Shown in pieces: positions 48,411 through 56,998 of a stretch of 64,000 nucleotides of DNA (positions within the stretch are counted from its first letter, which is position 1; each line of letters starts with the position of its first letter). A program made the translations under genes and the position numbers. This stretch comes from Mesorhizobium sp. ES1-1. Its GTDB lineage: Bacteria > Pseudomonadota > Alphaproteobacteria > Rhizobiales > Rhizobiaceae. The DNA lies in assembly GCF_020164785.1 (NCBI RefSeq), contig NZ_JAIUGX010000004.1:310001-374000 (forward strand), in the 5' to 3' direction. The notes under the pieces were generated by a model that was given only the letters and a program-made list of their open reading frames with translations, was not told the DNA's origin and ran no database searches.

Positions 48411-49045
48411 AGGCCCGGCCTCGCCAGCGAATTGAGCGCTGCGGCGGTCATGGCGCTGCCGCCGAGACGGCCGCGCACGATGGCATAGGGCACGCCGTAG
48501 GAGTTTTCCGCCAGCGCATCCTTCGATTCCGCCGCGCCGACGAAGCCGACCGGCATGCCGATGATGGCCGCCGGCTTCGGCGCTCCGTCGCGGAGTTTTT
48601 CCAGGAGATAGAACAGTGCGGTCGGTGCGTTGCCGATGGCGACCACGGAACCGGCCATGCGCTCGCCCCACAGGTCGATCGCAGCAGCCGAGCGGGTGTT
48701 GCCGATCTCCCTGGCGATGTCGTGCGTGCGCGGGTCGCGTAAGGTGCAGATCACCTCATTGCCGGCGGGCAGGCGGGCGCGGGTCACGCCATGCGAGACC
48801 ATCTCTGCGTCGCAGAAGATCGGTGCGCCGGCTGCCAAGGCGGTGCGGGCCGCGGCAACGAAATCGGTGGAAAAGACAAAATGCCTGGCGGCTTCGACCT
48901 GGCCGCAGGCGTGGATCATGCGGATCGCGACGTCGGCCTCGGCCTCGGAGAAACGCGACAGGTCGGCCTCCGAGCGGATGATGGCGAAGGAGCGCTCGTA
49001 GATCGCCGCGCCGTCATGGATGTAGTCATAGGCAACCATGCTCAT
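48407..49045 (-). CDS. cobH: precorrin-8X methylmutase
   Basis: 212 residues. Moves the methyl group from C11 to C12, giving hydrogenobyrinic acid. The catalytic His is in DAEMVSHGVTRARLP, and IGNAPTALFYLLE and GMPVGFVGAAESK follow as in the family. It overlaps cobG (ATGA) and cobI (GTGA). Confidence 0.95.
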   Translation of the reverse strand: MSMVAYDYIHDGAAIYERSFAIIRSEADLSRFSEAEADVAIRMIHACGQVEAARHFVFSTDFVAAARTALAAGAPIFCDAEMVSHGVTRARLPAGNEVICTLRDPRTHDIAREIGNTRSAAAIDLWGERMAGSVVAIGNAPTALFYLLEKLRDGAPKPAAIIGMPVGFVGAAESKDALAENSYGVPYAIVRGRLGGSAMTAAALNSLARPGL

Positions 49046-50520
49046 TCCTGTCGGTAAGCCTCGGCGATCATCGCCGACCCGAGCCTTGTCAGGCAGGCGG
49101 CGACGGTTTCGCCTCGATATCGTGCGCCGCGGATCATCCCTGCGACGCGACTTATGCCGCGCGCGGCGTCATAGCCCGGCCTGTAGCCGGCAGGAAGGGC
49201 CTTCGCCGTCGCGTTCACGACAAGTCCGGCCCCGTTCTCGCCGCCCACGATCGTCAGCACAGTGGGGCCGGGATGGGCGCAGCCCTTGGCGCAGCCCGAA
49301 ATGTGCAGGGTGAAGTCGAGCAGCTCAGCGTTTTCTGCGGCGATCGCGTCGGCGATGTCGCGCGTGGCGATGCGGCCGGAGGCGCAGGACGGCGCACCGG
49401 GGCAGGCTGCGATACGGGTGCGCGGATCATCGGCGGTGGTGATGAAGCCGAGGGTCGCGGCAGTCTCCTGGAGCTGACTGTTGGCGGTTGCCGGCTGCCC
49501 GAGGAAAAGCAACGCCCGACCTGGGGCCAGCCGGATTTCGGTGGTGCCGAGGTTCGAGGCTTTGCTGGCAAGGTCGATAAGATCTCGCCCAGATAGGCTG
49601 CCATAGGGAAGGGCGATCCCTTGGGCGACGACGTGGCCGGTTAAGGGGAAAAGACCGATTGGTGGGCGCGAGGCACCCCCCTCTGTCCTGCCGGACATCT
49701 CCCCCGCAAGGGGGGAGATCGGCAGTTCGGCTGCTGGCTCCTGTTTTGCCGCCTCAGTGCCAGGTGCGATGTCTGCGATTGGCGAAAGCAGTGAAGAAGG
49801 CATAATCTCCCCCCTTGCGGGGGAGATGTCCGGCAGGACAGAGGGGGGTGGGACGGAGTGCCAGTTTGCCAAGGATGTCAGTTGCCTCTCGGACAAATCC
49901 CTTGCATGGGCGTCGCGGCCCTTCTCGGCAACCATTCGCAGAGCGGCCAAGGCAATATCGCGCGCTGCATCGGCCTCGACCGTCGCAAGCAGCCTTGCGG
50001 TTTGGCCGTCACCAGCGACAGATACGGCCCACACAACACCAGCGCTTTCGCGCACCGCCGCCAGCCTCACATCGGCCGTCAACGCGTCCAGCGTCAGTTG
50101 CCCGCCGCCATCGACCACGACCGAAACCTTCGGCCCGAGCCGTGGCGTCAGCCCGGCTTGCTCGATCGCCAGCCTGATCCGCTCGGCCAGTGGCCGCGGA
50201 TCGGCAATCGCGCGCGGATCGGTGCCGGCGAGGGGCCCGGTCTCGACCGGCACCCCGGTCCGCGCCTCGATGCCCAGTTCATCGACCTCCGCTGCCAGCA
50301 GCGCGGCGCTCGTGGCCGTCAGCCCGCGTATCTGCAAACTGCCGCGCGCTGTGACTTCCATGATGCCATTGCCGTGCCGGAGGGCCGATTCAGCCAGGCC
50401 GATCAGTGATTTCGGCGACAATCCTCCAGCGACAGGGTTGAGCCGCACCAGCAGGCCGTCGCCGGTCTGCATGGGGGCTGCCAAGGCAGGGCAGGCGCCG
50501 CGACGCGAGAAGGCGTTCAT
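49042..50520 (-). CDS. cobG: precorrin-3B synthase with in-frame palindromic insertion
   Basis: 492 residues, longer than usual CobG (about 390-460). This monooxygenase carries a 4Fe-4S cluster and uses O2 to make precorrin-3B, the step that defines the aerobic pathway. The nitrite/sulfite reductase-like repeats and Fe-S ligands are visible: CPGAPSCASGR and ISGCAKGCAHPGP. Residues about 224-283 come from an inserted palindromic element (49674-49850) and read as SVLPDISPARGEI to ISPLAGEMSGRTEGG. The frame is open through it. It overlaps cobN and cobH by 4 nt each. Confidence 0.93.
   Translation of the reverse strand: MNAFSRRGACPALAAPMQTGDGLLVRLNPVAGGLSPKSLIGLAESALRHGNGIMEVTARGSLQIRGLTATSAALLAAEVDELGIEARTGVPVETGPLAGTDPRAIADPRPLAERIRLAIEQAGLTPRLGPKVSVVVDGGGQLTLDALTADVRLAAVRESAGVVWAVSVAGDGQTARLLATVEADAARDIALAALRMVAEKGRDAHARDLSERQLTSLANWHSVPPPSVLPDISPARGEIMPSSLLSPIADIAPGTEAAKQEPAAELPISPLAGEMSGRTEGGASRPPIGLFPLTGHVVAQGIALPYGSLSGRDLIDLASKASNLGTTEIRLAPGRALLFLGQPATANSQLQETAATLGFITTADDPRTRIAACPGAPSCASGRIATRDIADAIAAENAELLDFTLHISGCAKGCAHPGPTVLTIVGGENGAGLVVNATAKALPAGYRPGYDAARGISRVAGMIRGARYRGETVAACLTRLGSAMIAEAYRQE
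49674..49850. repeat. palindromic element inserted in frame in cobG
   Basis: Two perfectly complementary 46-bp arms (49674-49719 and 49805-49850) flank an 85-bp spacer. Each arm contains a smaller hairpin (ATCTCCCCC and GGGGGAGAT). The whole 177 bp is 59 codons, keeping the cobG frame open. The same arm with one base changed occurs in cobN. Confidence 0.92.
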
Positions 50521-53500
50521 GCCGCAACCCCGAGCGCCTGGGCTTCGGCAATCAGCGCGGCAAGATCGTCGTCGATGGAATTGCGCAAGGGATGCCAGAG
50601 ACCGCGCCGTCGGGCCGACAGGAAGCGCTCGGCGATGATTTTCGCGGCGGCCGGGTTTTCACGCAGGATGAACGCGCGAACGTCGGGATCGCCGACATAG
50701 GCGTCGTGAACGGCCTCGATCAGCGCGCCGGGGATGGCATTGGTCGTTTCAGCGAAGCCGACCAGCCGGTCCACCGTCTCGGCGAATTCCGAAGCGCCTC
50801 GCGGACCATGCCGCATTTGGCCCGATATGAAGCGCCGATTGACGGCGCGGGCGCGCACGACGCGTGCTACCGCCTCGCCAACCGAGCGCGGCTTTGGCTT
50901 CAGCGGGTCGGTGGTGTCGAGCACGATGACGTCGGCATTCCTGCCCAGGGTCGACAAGGCTGCCGAGAAACCGCCGATGAAGGCGACATCGGCGGAACCT
51001 TCGAGAATGTCGCGGCCGGGATCATCGCCGGTGTGGACGAGAAGATCTGCCTCGGCGATGCGCCCTTTGAAGGCGCCGGGCGCCGGGACGCCTTCGCCCC
51101 CGGCGCCGCCATAGGCATGCGATGTGGCGTCGAGATAGGCGCGGCCGATCTCCTCACGCTCGGCCCAGCCGCCGCTTGACAAGAGGTCCTCGACGCCTGC
51201 GCCATAGGTGCCCGGCGAGGTGCCGAAAATGCGCGGGCTGATCCCACCGTCGGCGCGGGTCTGCGCCGCCAGCGGATTTTCCGAGTCGTCCTCGTCTCGC
51301 GCGGAAACGGCGGCGGCGGCGGCGTCGATCAGCGCGATCTGGGTCGGGAACATGTCGCGGAACAGGCCCGATATGCGCCAGGTCACGTCGACGCGCGGCC
51401 GGCCGAGCGTGGCCGGCGGCAACACCTCTATGCCCGTGACGCGGCCGGTTGCCGAATCCCATTGCGGCCGGCAGCCCATCAGCGCAAGACCCTGGGCGAT
51501 CTCCTCGCCGCCGGTGCGCAACGACGCCGAGCCCCAGAGGTCGATGATAAGCGAGCGCGGCCAGTCGCCATGCGACTGCATGTAACCGCGCACGACTTCC
51601 TCCGCCGCGGCCCGGCCTAGCTCATAGGCCGTCGGCGTCGGCATGGTGCGTGGATCGGAGGTGAACAAATTGCGGCCGGTGGGCAGGACATCGGAGCGGC
51701 CACGCGCCGGCGCGCCGGCCGGGCCGGCCTTGACGTGGCGGCCGTCGAGGGCTGCGAGCAGCGCCGTCTTCTCTGCATCGGCGCTCTGGCGGCGCATGGC
51801 GTCGGGCTCGTCTTCGGAAGCGCGGCCATAGATATGCAGACCGTCCTTGATGGCGAAATCCTTCAGGTCGCAGAGCCAGGCATCGATGCGGCGCAGGGCC
51901 TCGTCGGGGGCGTCCGTGTTGGCTACGCCGGCTTCCGAGGCGAGGCCAGTGTTCTGCGCGGTTTCGACGATCAGCTTCGCCAGCCTGTCGCGGCGGCGCC
52001 GGTCGAGCCCATCGGCCTGGGCATATTCATCGACCAGCCGTTCGAGCTTGTGCTGGTTATCGTCGAGTCCGGCGCCGGTCAGGGGCGGAGGCAGATGGCC
52101 GAGGGTGACGGCGGCGATACGCCGCTTGGCTTGGGCCGCTTCGCCGGGATTGGAAACGATGAAGGGATAGATGACGGGCAGGGGACCGGCGACGATCTCG
52201 GGAAAGCAGCTTTGGGAAAGCGCGACGGTCTTGCCGGGCAGCCATTCCAACGTGCCGTGCGCGCCGATATGGATGAGGGCGTGCACGCCGAGCGATTTGC
52301 GCAGCCAGAGCCCGAAAGCGAGGAGGGCGTGGCGCGGCGGGAGCGTCGGGTCATGGTAGTCGGCGCGGCGGTCGGCGGAACGGCCTCGATCAGGCGCGAG
52401 CGCGACGGTGACGTTGCCGAAGGTGGCGGCGCGGAATGGGAAGTGGGCCGAGGTTGGCGCGCGTATACCCCCCTCTGTCCTGCCGGACATCTCCCCCTCA
52501 AGGGGGGAGATTGAGCTGTTGTCCGCGCCTTCGCCAATCTCAACCGTTGCAGGAGAGGTGTCGGCGAGACAGCTGCCAATCTCCCCCCTTGAGGGGGAGA
52601 TGTCCGGCAGGACAGAGGGGGGCGCCTCGCGCAAACGTATTTCGTCCTCGGCCTTTCCCCAAGCTGCTTCAACTGCGGCAATCGCATTACTCGGCAACTC
52701 GGTGGACAACTTCAAATAGTCGTCCAGTCCCAGTCCATGCCCGCCCCGCTCCAGCATCCGCAGCAGCTCGCGCGGCGATTGCGGAATCCCTTCAACGGCA
52801 TAGCCCTGTTCCCTCAGGTCGTGCAGCATGGCCAGCACGCTGGACGGCACATCGAGGCCGACGGCGTATCCGGTTCGACCCGGCGCGCTTGGGTAATCGG
52901 GTATCAGGATGGCCAGCTTGCGGGCCGCCCGGGGGGTCTCCTGCAACCTGACGAAGGCCGCTATACGGTCGGCCACCTGCGCGACGCGGTCGGGCTCAGG
53001 CCGGTTGGCGAAGGCGCGGTGGCCGAGCGCCGGGTCGGCCTCGCTTTCGCCCTTGAAGGAAATCGCTCCGGCAAGGATACGGCCGTCGAGTTCGGGCAGA
53101 ACGACGTGCATGGCGAGGTCGGCGGGCGCCAACCCGCGCTGGTTGCTTTCCCAGACGTCGCGGCGGGTTGTGGCGACGATGACCTGGAAGACGGGCACCC
53201 CGGCGCGGTCAAACAGGTTTTCCACGCCGGGTTCCGCGCCGGAGGCAAAGGCCGTGGCGGCGATGATGGCGGCCGGTTTGAGTGTGGCGAAGGCGGTTTC
53301 GACGAAGTCCAGAGATGCTCGGTCCTTGAGGCTGGCGACGAAGATGGGAACGGGCCGCAAGCCGCGCTGCCCCAGCGCCTCAAAGAGCGCATCGATCGGC
53401 GCGACATCGGCCGCGAGCAGCATCGATCGGTAGAACAGAATGGGGACAAGCGGCCCGGTATTTCCCACGAGGGGGAGGGGCGCAACACCGCGGTTCGGCT

Positions 53501-54041
53501 CGTAATAACCGGCTTTTGGTACGGCGACCGGCTCGATTACATCAGCCTGTGATCCCGCCAGCCCGGCCAGCCGATGCACCAGCGCCTTCATATTGGCCGG
53601 ACCGCCTTCGCGGAAATAGCCGAGCAGGCCGTCCAATTCCTCCCGAGGCAGCGTCGAGGCCTCGACCAGCCGGAGATCCTCGTCGCGGCACTCTCCGGGA
53701 AGCAGCGCCAGTTTGATTCCGCGCGCACGAGCGGTCGAGGCAAGCTGGTCGCAGCCGTAGCGCCACCATTCGTAGCCGCCGAGGATGCGGACGAGGATGA
53801 TCTTGGCATGGCGCGCCACGCTGTCGATCCACAGGTCGACCGACATGGGATGACGCAGGTCGCGAAGTGCCGCCAGCCGCATCGATGGCAGCTGGCCCTC
53901 ATCGGCCTTCCAGGCGGAAGCCAGTCCGCCGAGATCGCTGTCGGTGAAGGACAGGGCCACGATATCCGCCGGCGTCTGCCGCAGATCGACCGGCTCGGCG
54001 AGATCGTCGAGCGAGGCGGACGTCGTGGTGAGGATATGCAT
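50517..54041 (-). CDS. cobN: cobaltochelatase subunit CobN with in-frame palindromic insertion
   Basis: 1174 residues. The large ATP-dependent cobaltochelatase subunit that binds the corrin and inserts Co2+ into hydrogenobyrinic acid diamide, with CobS and CobT chelatase subunits that are not in this window. It belongs to the Mg-chelatase H family; HIGAHGTLEWLPGK and DLWGSASLRTGGEEIAQG are conserved blocks. Residues about 474-525 derive from a palindromic element (52468-52622). ATG 54041 overlaps nothing upstream; cobW ends 16 bp before it. Confidence 0.94.
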   Translation of the reverse strand: MHILTTTSASLDDLAEPVDLRQTPADIVALSFTDSDLGGLASAWKADEGQLPSMRLAALRDLRHPMSVDLWIDSVARHAKIILVRILGGYEWWRYGCDQLASTARARGIKLALLPGECRDEDLRLVEASTLPREELDGLLGYFREGGPANMKALVHRLAGLAGSQADVIEPVAVPKAGYYEPNRGVAPLPLVGNTGPLVPILFYRSMLLAADVAPIDALFEALGQRGLRPVPIFVASLKDRASLDFVETAFATLKPAAIIAATAFASGAEPGVENLFDRAGVPVFQVIVATTRRDVWESNQRGLAPADLAMHVVLPELDGRILAGAISFKGESEADPALGHRAFANRPEPDRVAQVADRIAAFVRLQETPRAARKLAILIPDYPSAPGRTGYAVGLDVPSSVLAMLHDLREQGYAVEGIPQSPRELLRMLERGGHGLGLDDYLKLSTELPSNAIAAVEAAWGKAEDEIRLREAPPSVLPDISPSRGEIGSCLADTSPATVEIGEGADNSSISPLEGEMSGRTEGGIRAPTSAHFPFRAATFGNVTVALAPDRGRSADRRADYHDPTLPPRHALLAFGLWLRKSLGVHALIHIGAHGTLEWLPGKTVALSQSCFPEIVAGPLPVIYPFIVSNPGEAAQAKRRIAAVTLGHLPPPLTGAGLDDNQHKLERLVDEYAQADGLDRRRRDRLAKLIVETAQNTGLASEAGVANTDAPDEALRRIDAWLCDLKDFAIKDGLHIYGRASEDEPDAMRRQSADAEKTALLAALDGRHVKAGPAGAPARGRSDVLPTGRNLFTSDPRTMPTPTAYELGRAAAEEVVRGYMQSHGDWPRSLIIDLWGSASLRTGGEEIAQGLALMGCRPQWDSATGRVTGIEVLPPATLGRPRVDVTWRISGLFRDMFPTQIALIDAAAAAVSARDEDDSENPLAAQTRADGGISPRIFGTSPGTYGAGVEDLLSSGGWAEREEIGRAYLDATSHAYGGAGGEGVPAPGAFKGRIAEADLLVHTGDDPGRDILEGSADVAFIGGFSAALSTLGRNADVIVLDTTDPLKPKPRSVGEAVARVVRARAVNRRFISGQMRHGPRGASEFAETVDRLVGFAETTNAIPGALIEAVHDAYVGDPDVRAFILRENPAAAKIIAERFLSARRRGLWHPLRNSIDDDLAALIAEAQALGVAA
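52468..52622. repeat. palindromic element inserted in frame in cobN
   Basis: Two perfectly complementary 46-bp arms (52468-52513 and 52577-52622) flank a 63-bp spacer. The arm matches that in cobG except for one base in the small-hairpin loop (TCAAG for GCAAG). The spacer shares GATTGGCGAA with the cobG spacer (here 52530-52539 in reverse, there 49777-49786). It encodes PPSVLPDISPSRGEI and ISPLEGEMSGRTEGG within CobN. Confidence 0.92.
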
Positions 54042-54057
54042 CGCGGCGGGTCCGATA

Positions 54058-55095
54058 TCAGCCGGCGAGTATGCGCTCGATGGCGGGGCGGTTCAGTCCC
54101 TTGAGGCCGATGACGACCAGGCGCGAGCGACGATCGTCCTCGGGGGTCCAGGCGCGGTCGTAGTAATGATTGACACGCGGCCCTACGGCCTGCAGCAGAA
54201 GCCGCATCGGCTTGCCGCCGACCTCGACGAAGCCCTTCACGCGCAGCACGTTTTCCTGTTCGGCGGCCGTGGCGACACGCTCTGCCAGGTCTTCCGGGTT
54301 GGCGACCGAGCCAATATCGACGATGAACGTGTCGAAGTCGTCATGCTCGTGATCGAAGGCGCCGTCGTGGTGGGACTTGCGGTTCTGGATGTCGTCCTCG
54401 ACGGCGAGCCCGAGGCCGAGAAGCACGGAGGGATCGACCTTGCCATGAGACGTCGGCACGATCTTCACCGCGCGGGCGGAGTGTTCGTTGATGATAGCGT
54501 TGGCGCGCGCCGAACCGGCACCGTCCATCAGATCGCTCTTCGAGAGGATGATCAGGTCGGCGCAGGCGATCTGGTCCTCGAACACTTCCTCGACCGGATC
54601 ATCGTGGTCGAGGCTGTCGTCCCCAGCGCGCTGCGCCTGCAGGGCGTCCATGTCGTTGGCGACGCGCCCTTCGGCCAGGGCCGGGCCGTCGACCACGGCG
54701 ATCACCCCATCGACGGTAACGCGGCTCTTGACGCTCGGCCATTGGAAAGCCTGGACCAGAGGCTTCGGCAGGGCGAGGCCGGAGGTTTCGATCAGGATGT
54801 GGTCGACCTTCGGCGTCAGCGCCAGGATCTGGTCCAACGCCGGCACGAAATCGTCTGCGACGGTGCAGCAGATGCAGCCATTGGCCAGTTCGACGATGTT
54901 CTCCTCCGGGCAGGTGTCGATGCCGCAGCCCTTGAGGATTTCGCCGTCGATGCCGATATCGCCGAATTCATTGACGATGATGGCGATGCGCTTGCCGCCG
55001 GCGTTTTCCAGGAGATGGCGGACCAGCGTCGTCTTGCCGGCGCCGAGGAAGCCGGTGACGACGGTGCAGGGGACGCGGGAGACGGAAGCGCTCAT
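54058..55095 (-). CDS. cobW: cobalamin biosynthesis GTPase CobW
   Basis: 345 residues. A COG0523-family G3E GTPase thought to deliver cobalt to the cobaltochelatase. P-loop GFLGAGKTTL is at about 15-24, the metal motif GCICCT near 73-78, and a His/Asp-rich metal-binding stretch HHDGAFDHEHDD near 245. The ATG at 55095 follows the DUF1636 stop by 2 nt. It sits just before cobN, fitting a chaperone role. Confidence 0.94.
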   Translation of the reverse strand: MSASVSRVPCTVVTGFLGAGKTTLVRHLLENAGGKRIAIIVNEFGDIGIDGEILKGCGIDTCPEENIVELANGCICCTVADDFVPALDQILALTPKVDHILIETSGLALPKPLVQAFQWPSVKSRVTVDGVIAVVDGPALAEGRVANDMDALQAQRAGDDSLDHDDPVEEVFEDQIACADLIILSKSDLMDGAGSARANAIINEHSARAVKIVPTSHGKVDPSVLLGLGLAVEDDIQNRKSHHDGAFDHEHDDFDTFIVDIGSVANPEDLAERVATAAEQENVLRVKGFVEVGGKPMRLLLQAVGPRVNHYYDRAWTPEDDRRSRLVVIGLKGLNRPAIERILAG

Positions 55096-55097
55096 GA

Positions 55098-55526
55098 TCA
55101 ATCCTTCAACAGGTCGAGAGGTGGTATGCGGGCCACTAGGCCGCGCTTGAGGGAGTCCGGGCGGCCGCGCCACGGGATCAGCCCATCCGCCGAGGTCGCG
55201 AAGAGCTTGGCGCCGGCGACGAGGTCATCCCCACTGGCCGCGGTCAGATCTCCGAACACATAGCTCCAGCAGCCATCGCGCAGCATGGCGGCGCTGAGCC
55301 GGCGCTTGCAGTTGCCGAGGCATTCGACTGTGCGGACCTGGATGTTTTCACCAGATGCAGCGCGGCGCGTATCAGCCGCCAGCAGTTCACCGGCGCGCGG
55401 ATGGCCGTCGGAGCCGGCTTCGTCCCGGCAGGAGGCGCAGACGATCACGGTGACGCCGGTCAAAGCCTCACCGTTGCCGGACGAATTGTCCGCTGTGCCA
55501 GCCGAAAAACTGCCGTTCTGGTCCAA
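55098..55526 (-). CDS. DUF1636 metal-binding protein of the cob operon
   Basis: 142 residues from TTG 55526. The domain has cysteines in VIVCASCRDE and VECLGNCKRRLSAAM, a thioredoxin-like ferredoxin arrangement that may bind a 2Fe-2S cluster or cobalt; its role in B12 synthesis is unknown but it often accompanies cobW. TTG 55526 is chosen because AAGGAG lies 8 nt upstream and the frame's first ATG (55607) is inside the riboswitch. It is the first gene of the riboswitch-controlled unit. Confidence 0.8.
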   Translation of the reverse strand: MDQNGSFSAGTADNSSGNGEALTGVTVIVCASCRDEAGSDGHPRAGELLAADTRRAASGENIQVRTVECLGNCKRRLSAAMLRDGCWSYVFGDLTAASGDDLVAGAKLFATSADGLIPWRGRPDSLKRGLVARIPPLDLLKD

Positions 55527-55529
55527 AAG

Positions 55530-55546
55530 CCGGGCTCCTTGCCCGG
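55530..55546 (-). promoter_or_regulatory. hairpin presenting the DUF1636 ribosome site
   Basis: CCGGGC and GCCCGG pair around the loop AAGGA, the SD sequence of the TTG start. It lies 31 nt beyond the riboswitch aptamer and may be its expression platform, controlling translation. Confidence 0.5.
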
Positions 55547-55577
55547 AAACCCGCCAGGCTATCGGATTCTTTGTCGC

Positions 55578-55754
55578 AGACGGCAGGTCTCCTGGCTCGC
55601 GGGTCATCGCCTTGGTGCCGCCTTCCCGGGAACATCCCAGTGGCTTTCGGCCTTGGCTCTTCGCTTACAGTTGCGGGGACAGCCGCGGATTAGGGACCTA
55701 GATCCCGCACCGCATTCCCTCTTAGCCCCTGCCGTTGCGGGCAAGGGACCGTCT
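55578..55754 (-). promoter_or_regulatory. cobalamin (B12) riboswitch
   Basis: Read on the minus strand, AGACGG at 55754 and CCGTCT at 55578 close the P1 stem. Between them are the aptamer hallmarks GCCACTGGG, GGGAAGG and the B12 box AGCCAGGAGACCTGCC. It precedes DUF1636-cobW-cobN-cobG-cobH-cobI-cobJ and should switch this unit off when cobalamin is plentiful. Confidence 0.93.
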
Positions 55755-55798
55755 GGACCGGGATTTAGGCTCTTGCAGGCATTGGTGTCAACGCGGGC

Positions 55799-56998
55799 TT
55801 ACGACATAGCGATGTCGGCCAACGCCGGGCCAAGGTCGCCCGCCGGCGTCACTTCCATGCGTTCCAGTCCAAGCCAGCCCTGCATCTGCGTCAATTCTTC
55901 GAACAAGTGAGCGGCCGTCTCCGGCGGCACGCCTGGCTCGGCATAGGCCGCGTGGACCCGCAGGACGCTCGCCGGCCGATCGGCCCTAAGATCGACGCGC
56001 GCGACGATCCGGTCACCGAGCAGGAACGGAAGCACATAGTAGCCATAACGCCGCTTCTCGGCCGGGGTGTAGATTTCGATGCGGTAGTGGAAATCGAACA
56101 GGCGCTCGGTGCGGGAGCGCTCGAAGACAACCGGATCGAATGGCGCCAGCAGAGCACGGGCATCGATCTTTCGCGGCAGCCGGGCGTCCTTGTGGAGGTA
56201 GGCCGGCTTGTCCCAACCATCGACGCGCACCGGTAGCAAATCACCGGTTTCGACCAGTTCCTCGAGCCGGCCTTTCATGTCGGCGGGGGAAAGGCGGAAA
56301 TAGTCGCGCAAATCGCCTGACGTGGCGATGCCGTGGGCGCGGGCGGAGATGCGCAGCAGTTCGCGATGCGCATCCTCGGCCGATGGCACCGGCAGATCGA
56401 GAATCGCCTGTGGCAGCACTCGCTCGGGCAGGTCGTAGAAACGCTCGAAGCCGCGACGGTGCGCCGTGGTGATGCGCCCGGCCCAGAACAGCCATTCGAA
56501 AGCATGCTTGGCATGGCTCCAACCCCACCAGCCGCCGGAGCCCTTCTGGCCCTCAAGAGCGGACGCCGCGATCGGGCCGCGGTCGACAACCGAGCGATAG
56601 ATCTCCTCGATATAGGCGGCGTGCTCTCGGCCCCATTTGCCAAGGCCTAGATACATTTCGTCGCCGCGTTCGGCGCGCTGCATGCGCCAGCGCATCAGCG
56701 GGTATGTCTCGACCGGCAGGAACGACGCCTCGTGCGCCCAGTATTCGAAGACGCTGCGCCTGCGGGTGACGGCAGCGTTGTCGAGCAGCGAGAGCGGGTA
56801 GGGGCCAAGCCGCGAATAAAGCGGCATATAATGCGCGCGCACCACGGCACTGACGGAATCTATCTGCAGCAGACCGGTGCGAGACATCACACGGGCCAGA
56901 TGCCGCCGATCCGGCACGGTGGCGGGACGGGGATCGAGAAATCCCTGCGCAGCCAGCGCGATGCGCCGGGCCATGGGGAGCGAGATTTTTTCCTTCAT
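55799..56998 (-). CDS. winged-helix DNA glycosylase, YcaQ/AlkX-like
   Basis: 399 residues of the HTH_42 family. E. coli YcaQ opens DNA interstrand crosslinks by removing alkylated bases. The catalytic motif Gln-Ile-Asp is seen in LQIDSVSAVVRAHYMPLYSRL split near residue 45, the QxD pattern of YcaQ rather than the QxQ of AlkZ. Three winged-helix modules and a C-terminal beta domain fit the length. Its 3' end is 44 bp from the riboswitch, on the same strand. Confidence 0.88.
   Translation of the reverse strand: MKEKISLPMARRIALAAQGFLDPRPATVPDRRHLARVMSRTGLLQIDSVSAVVRAHYMPLYSRLGPYPLSLLDNAAVTRRRSVFEYWAHEASFLPVETYPLMRWRMQRAERGDEMYLGLGKWGREHAAYIEEIYRSVVDRGPIAASALEGQKGSGGWWGWSHAKHAFEWLFWAGRITTAHRRGFERFYDLPERVLPQAILDLPVPSAEDAHRELLRISARAHGIATSGDLRDYFRLSPADMKGRLEELVETGDLLPVRVDGWDKPAYLHKDARLPRKIDARALLAPFDPVVFERSRTERLFDFHYRIEIYTPAEKRRYGYYVLPFLLGDRIVARVDLRADRPASVLRVHAAYAEPGVPPETAAHLFEELTQMQGWLGLERMEVTPAGDLGPALADIAMS

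Noticed and set aside
53944..55263. Long plus-strand open frame opposite cobW and the cobN start
   Set aside because: It is antisense to strongly conserved genes; high-GC coding DNA often leaves such mirror frames open. The translation has no recognisable domain.
55527..55607. Upstream extension of the DUF1636 gene to ATG 55607
   Set aside because: This ATG lies inside the B12 aptamer next to the B12 box; the extra residues would be translated riboswitch.
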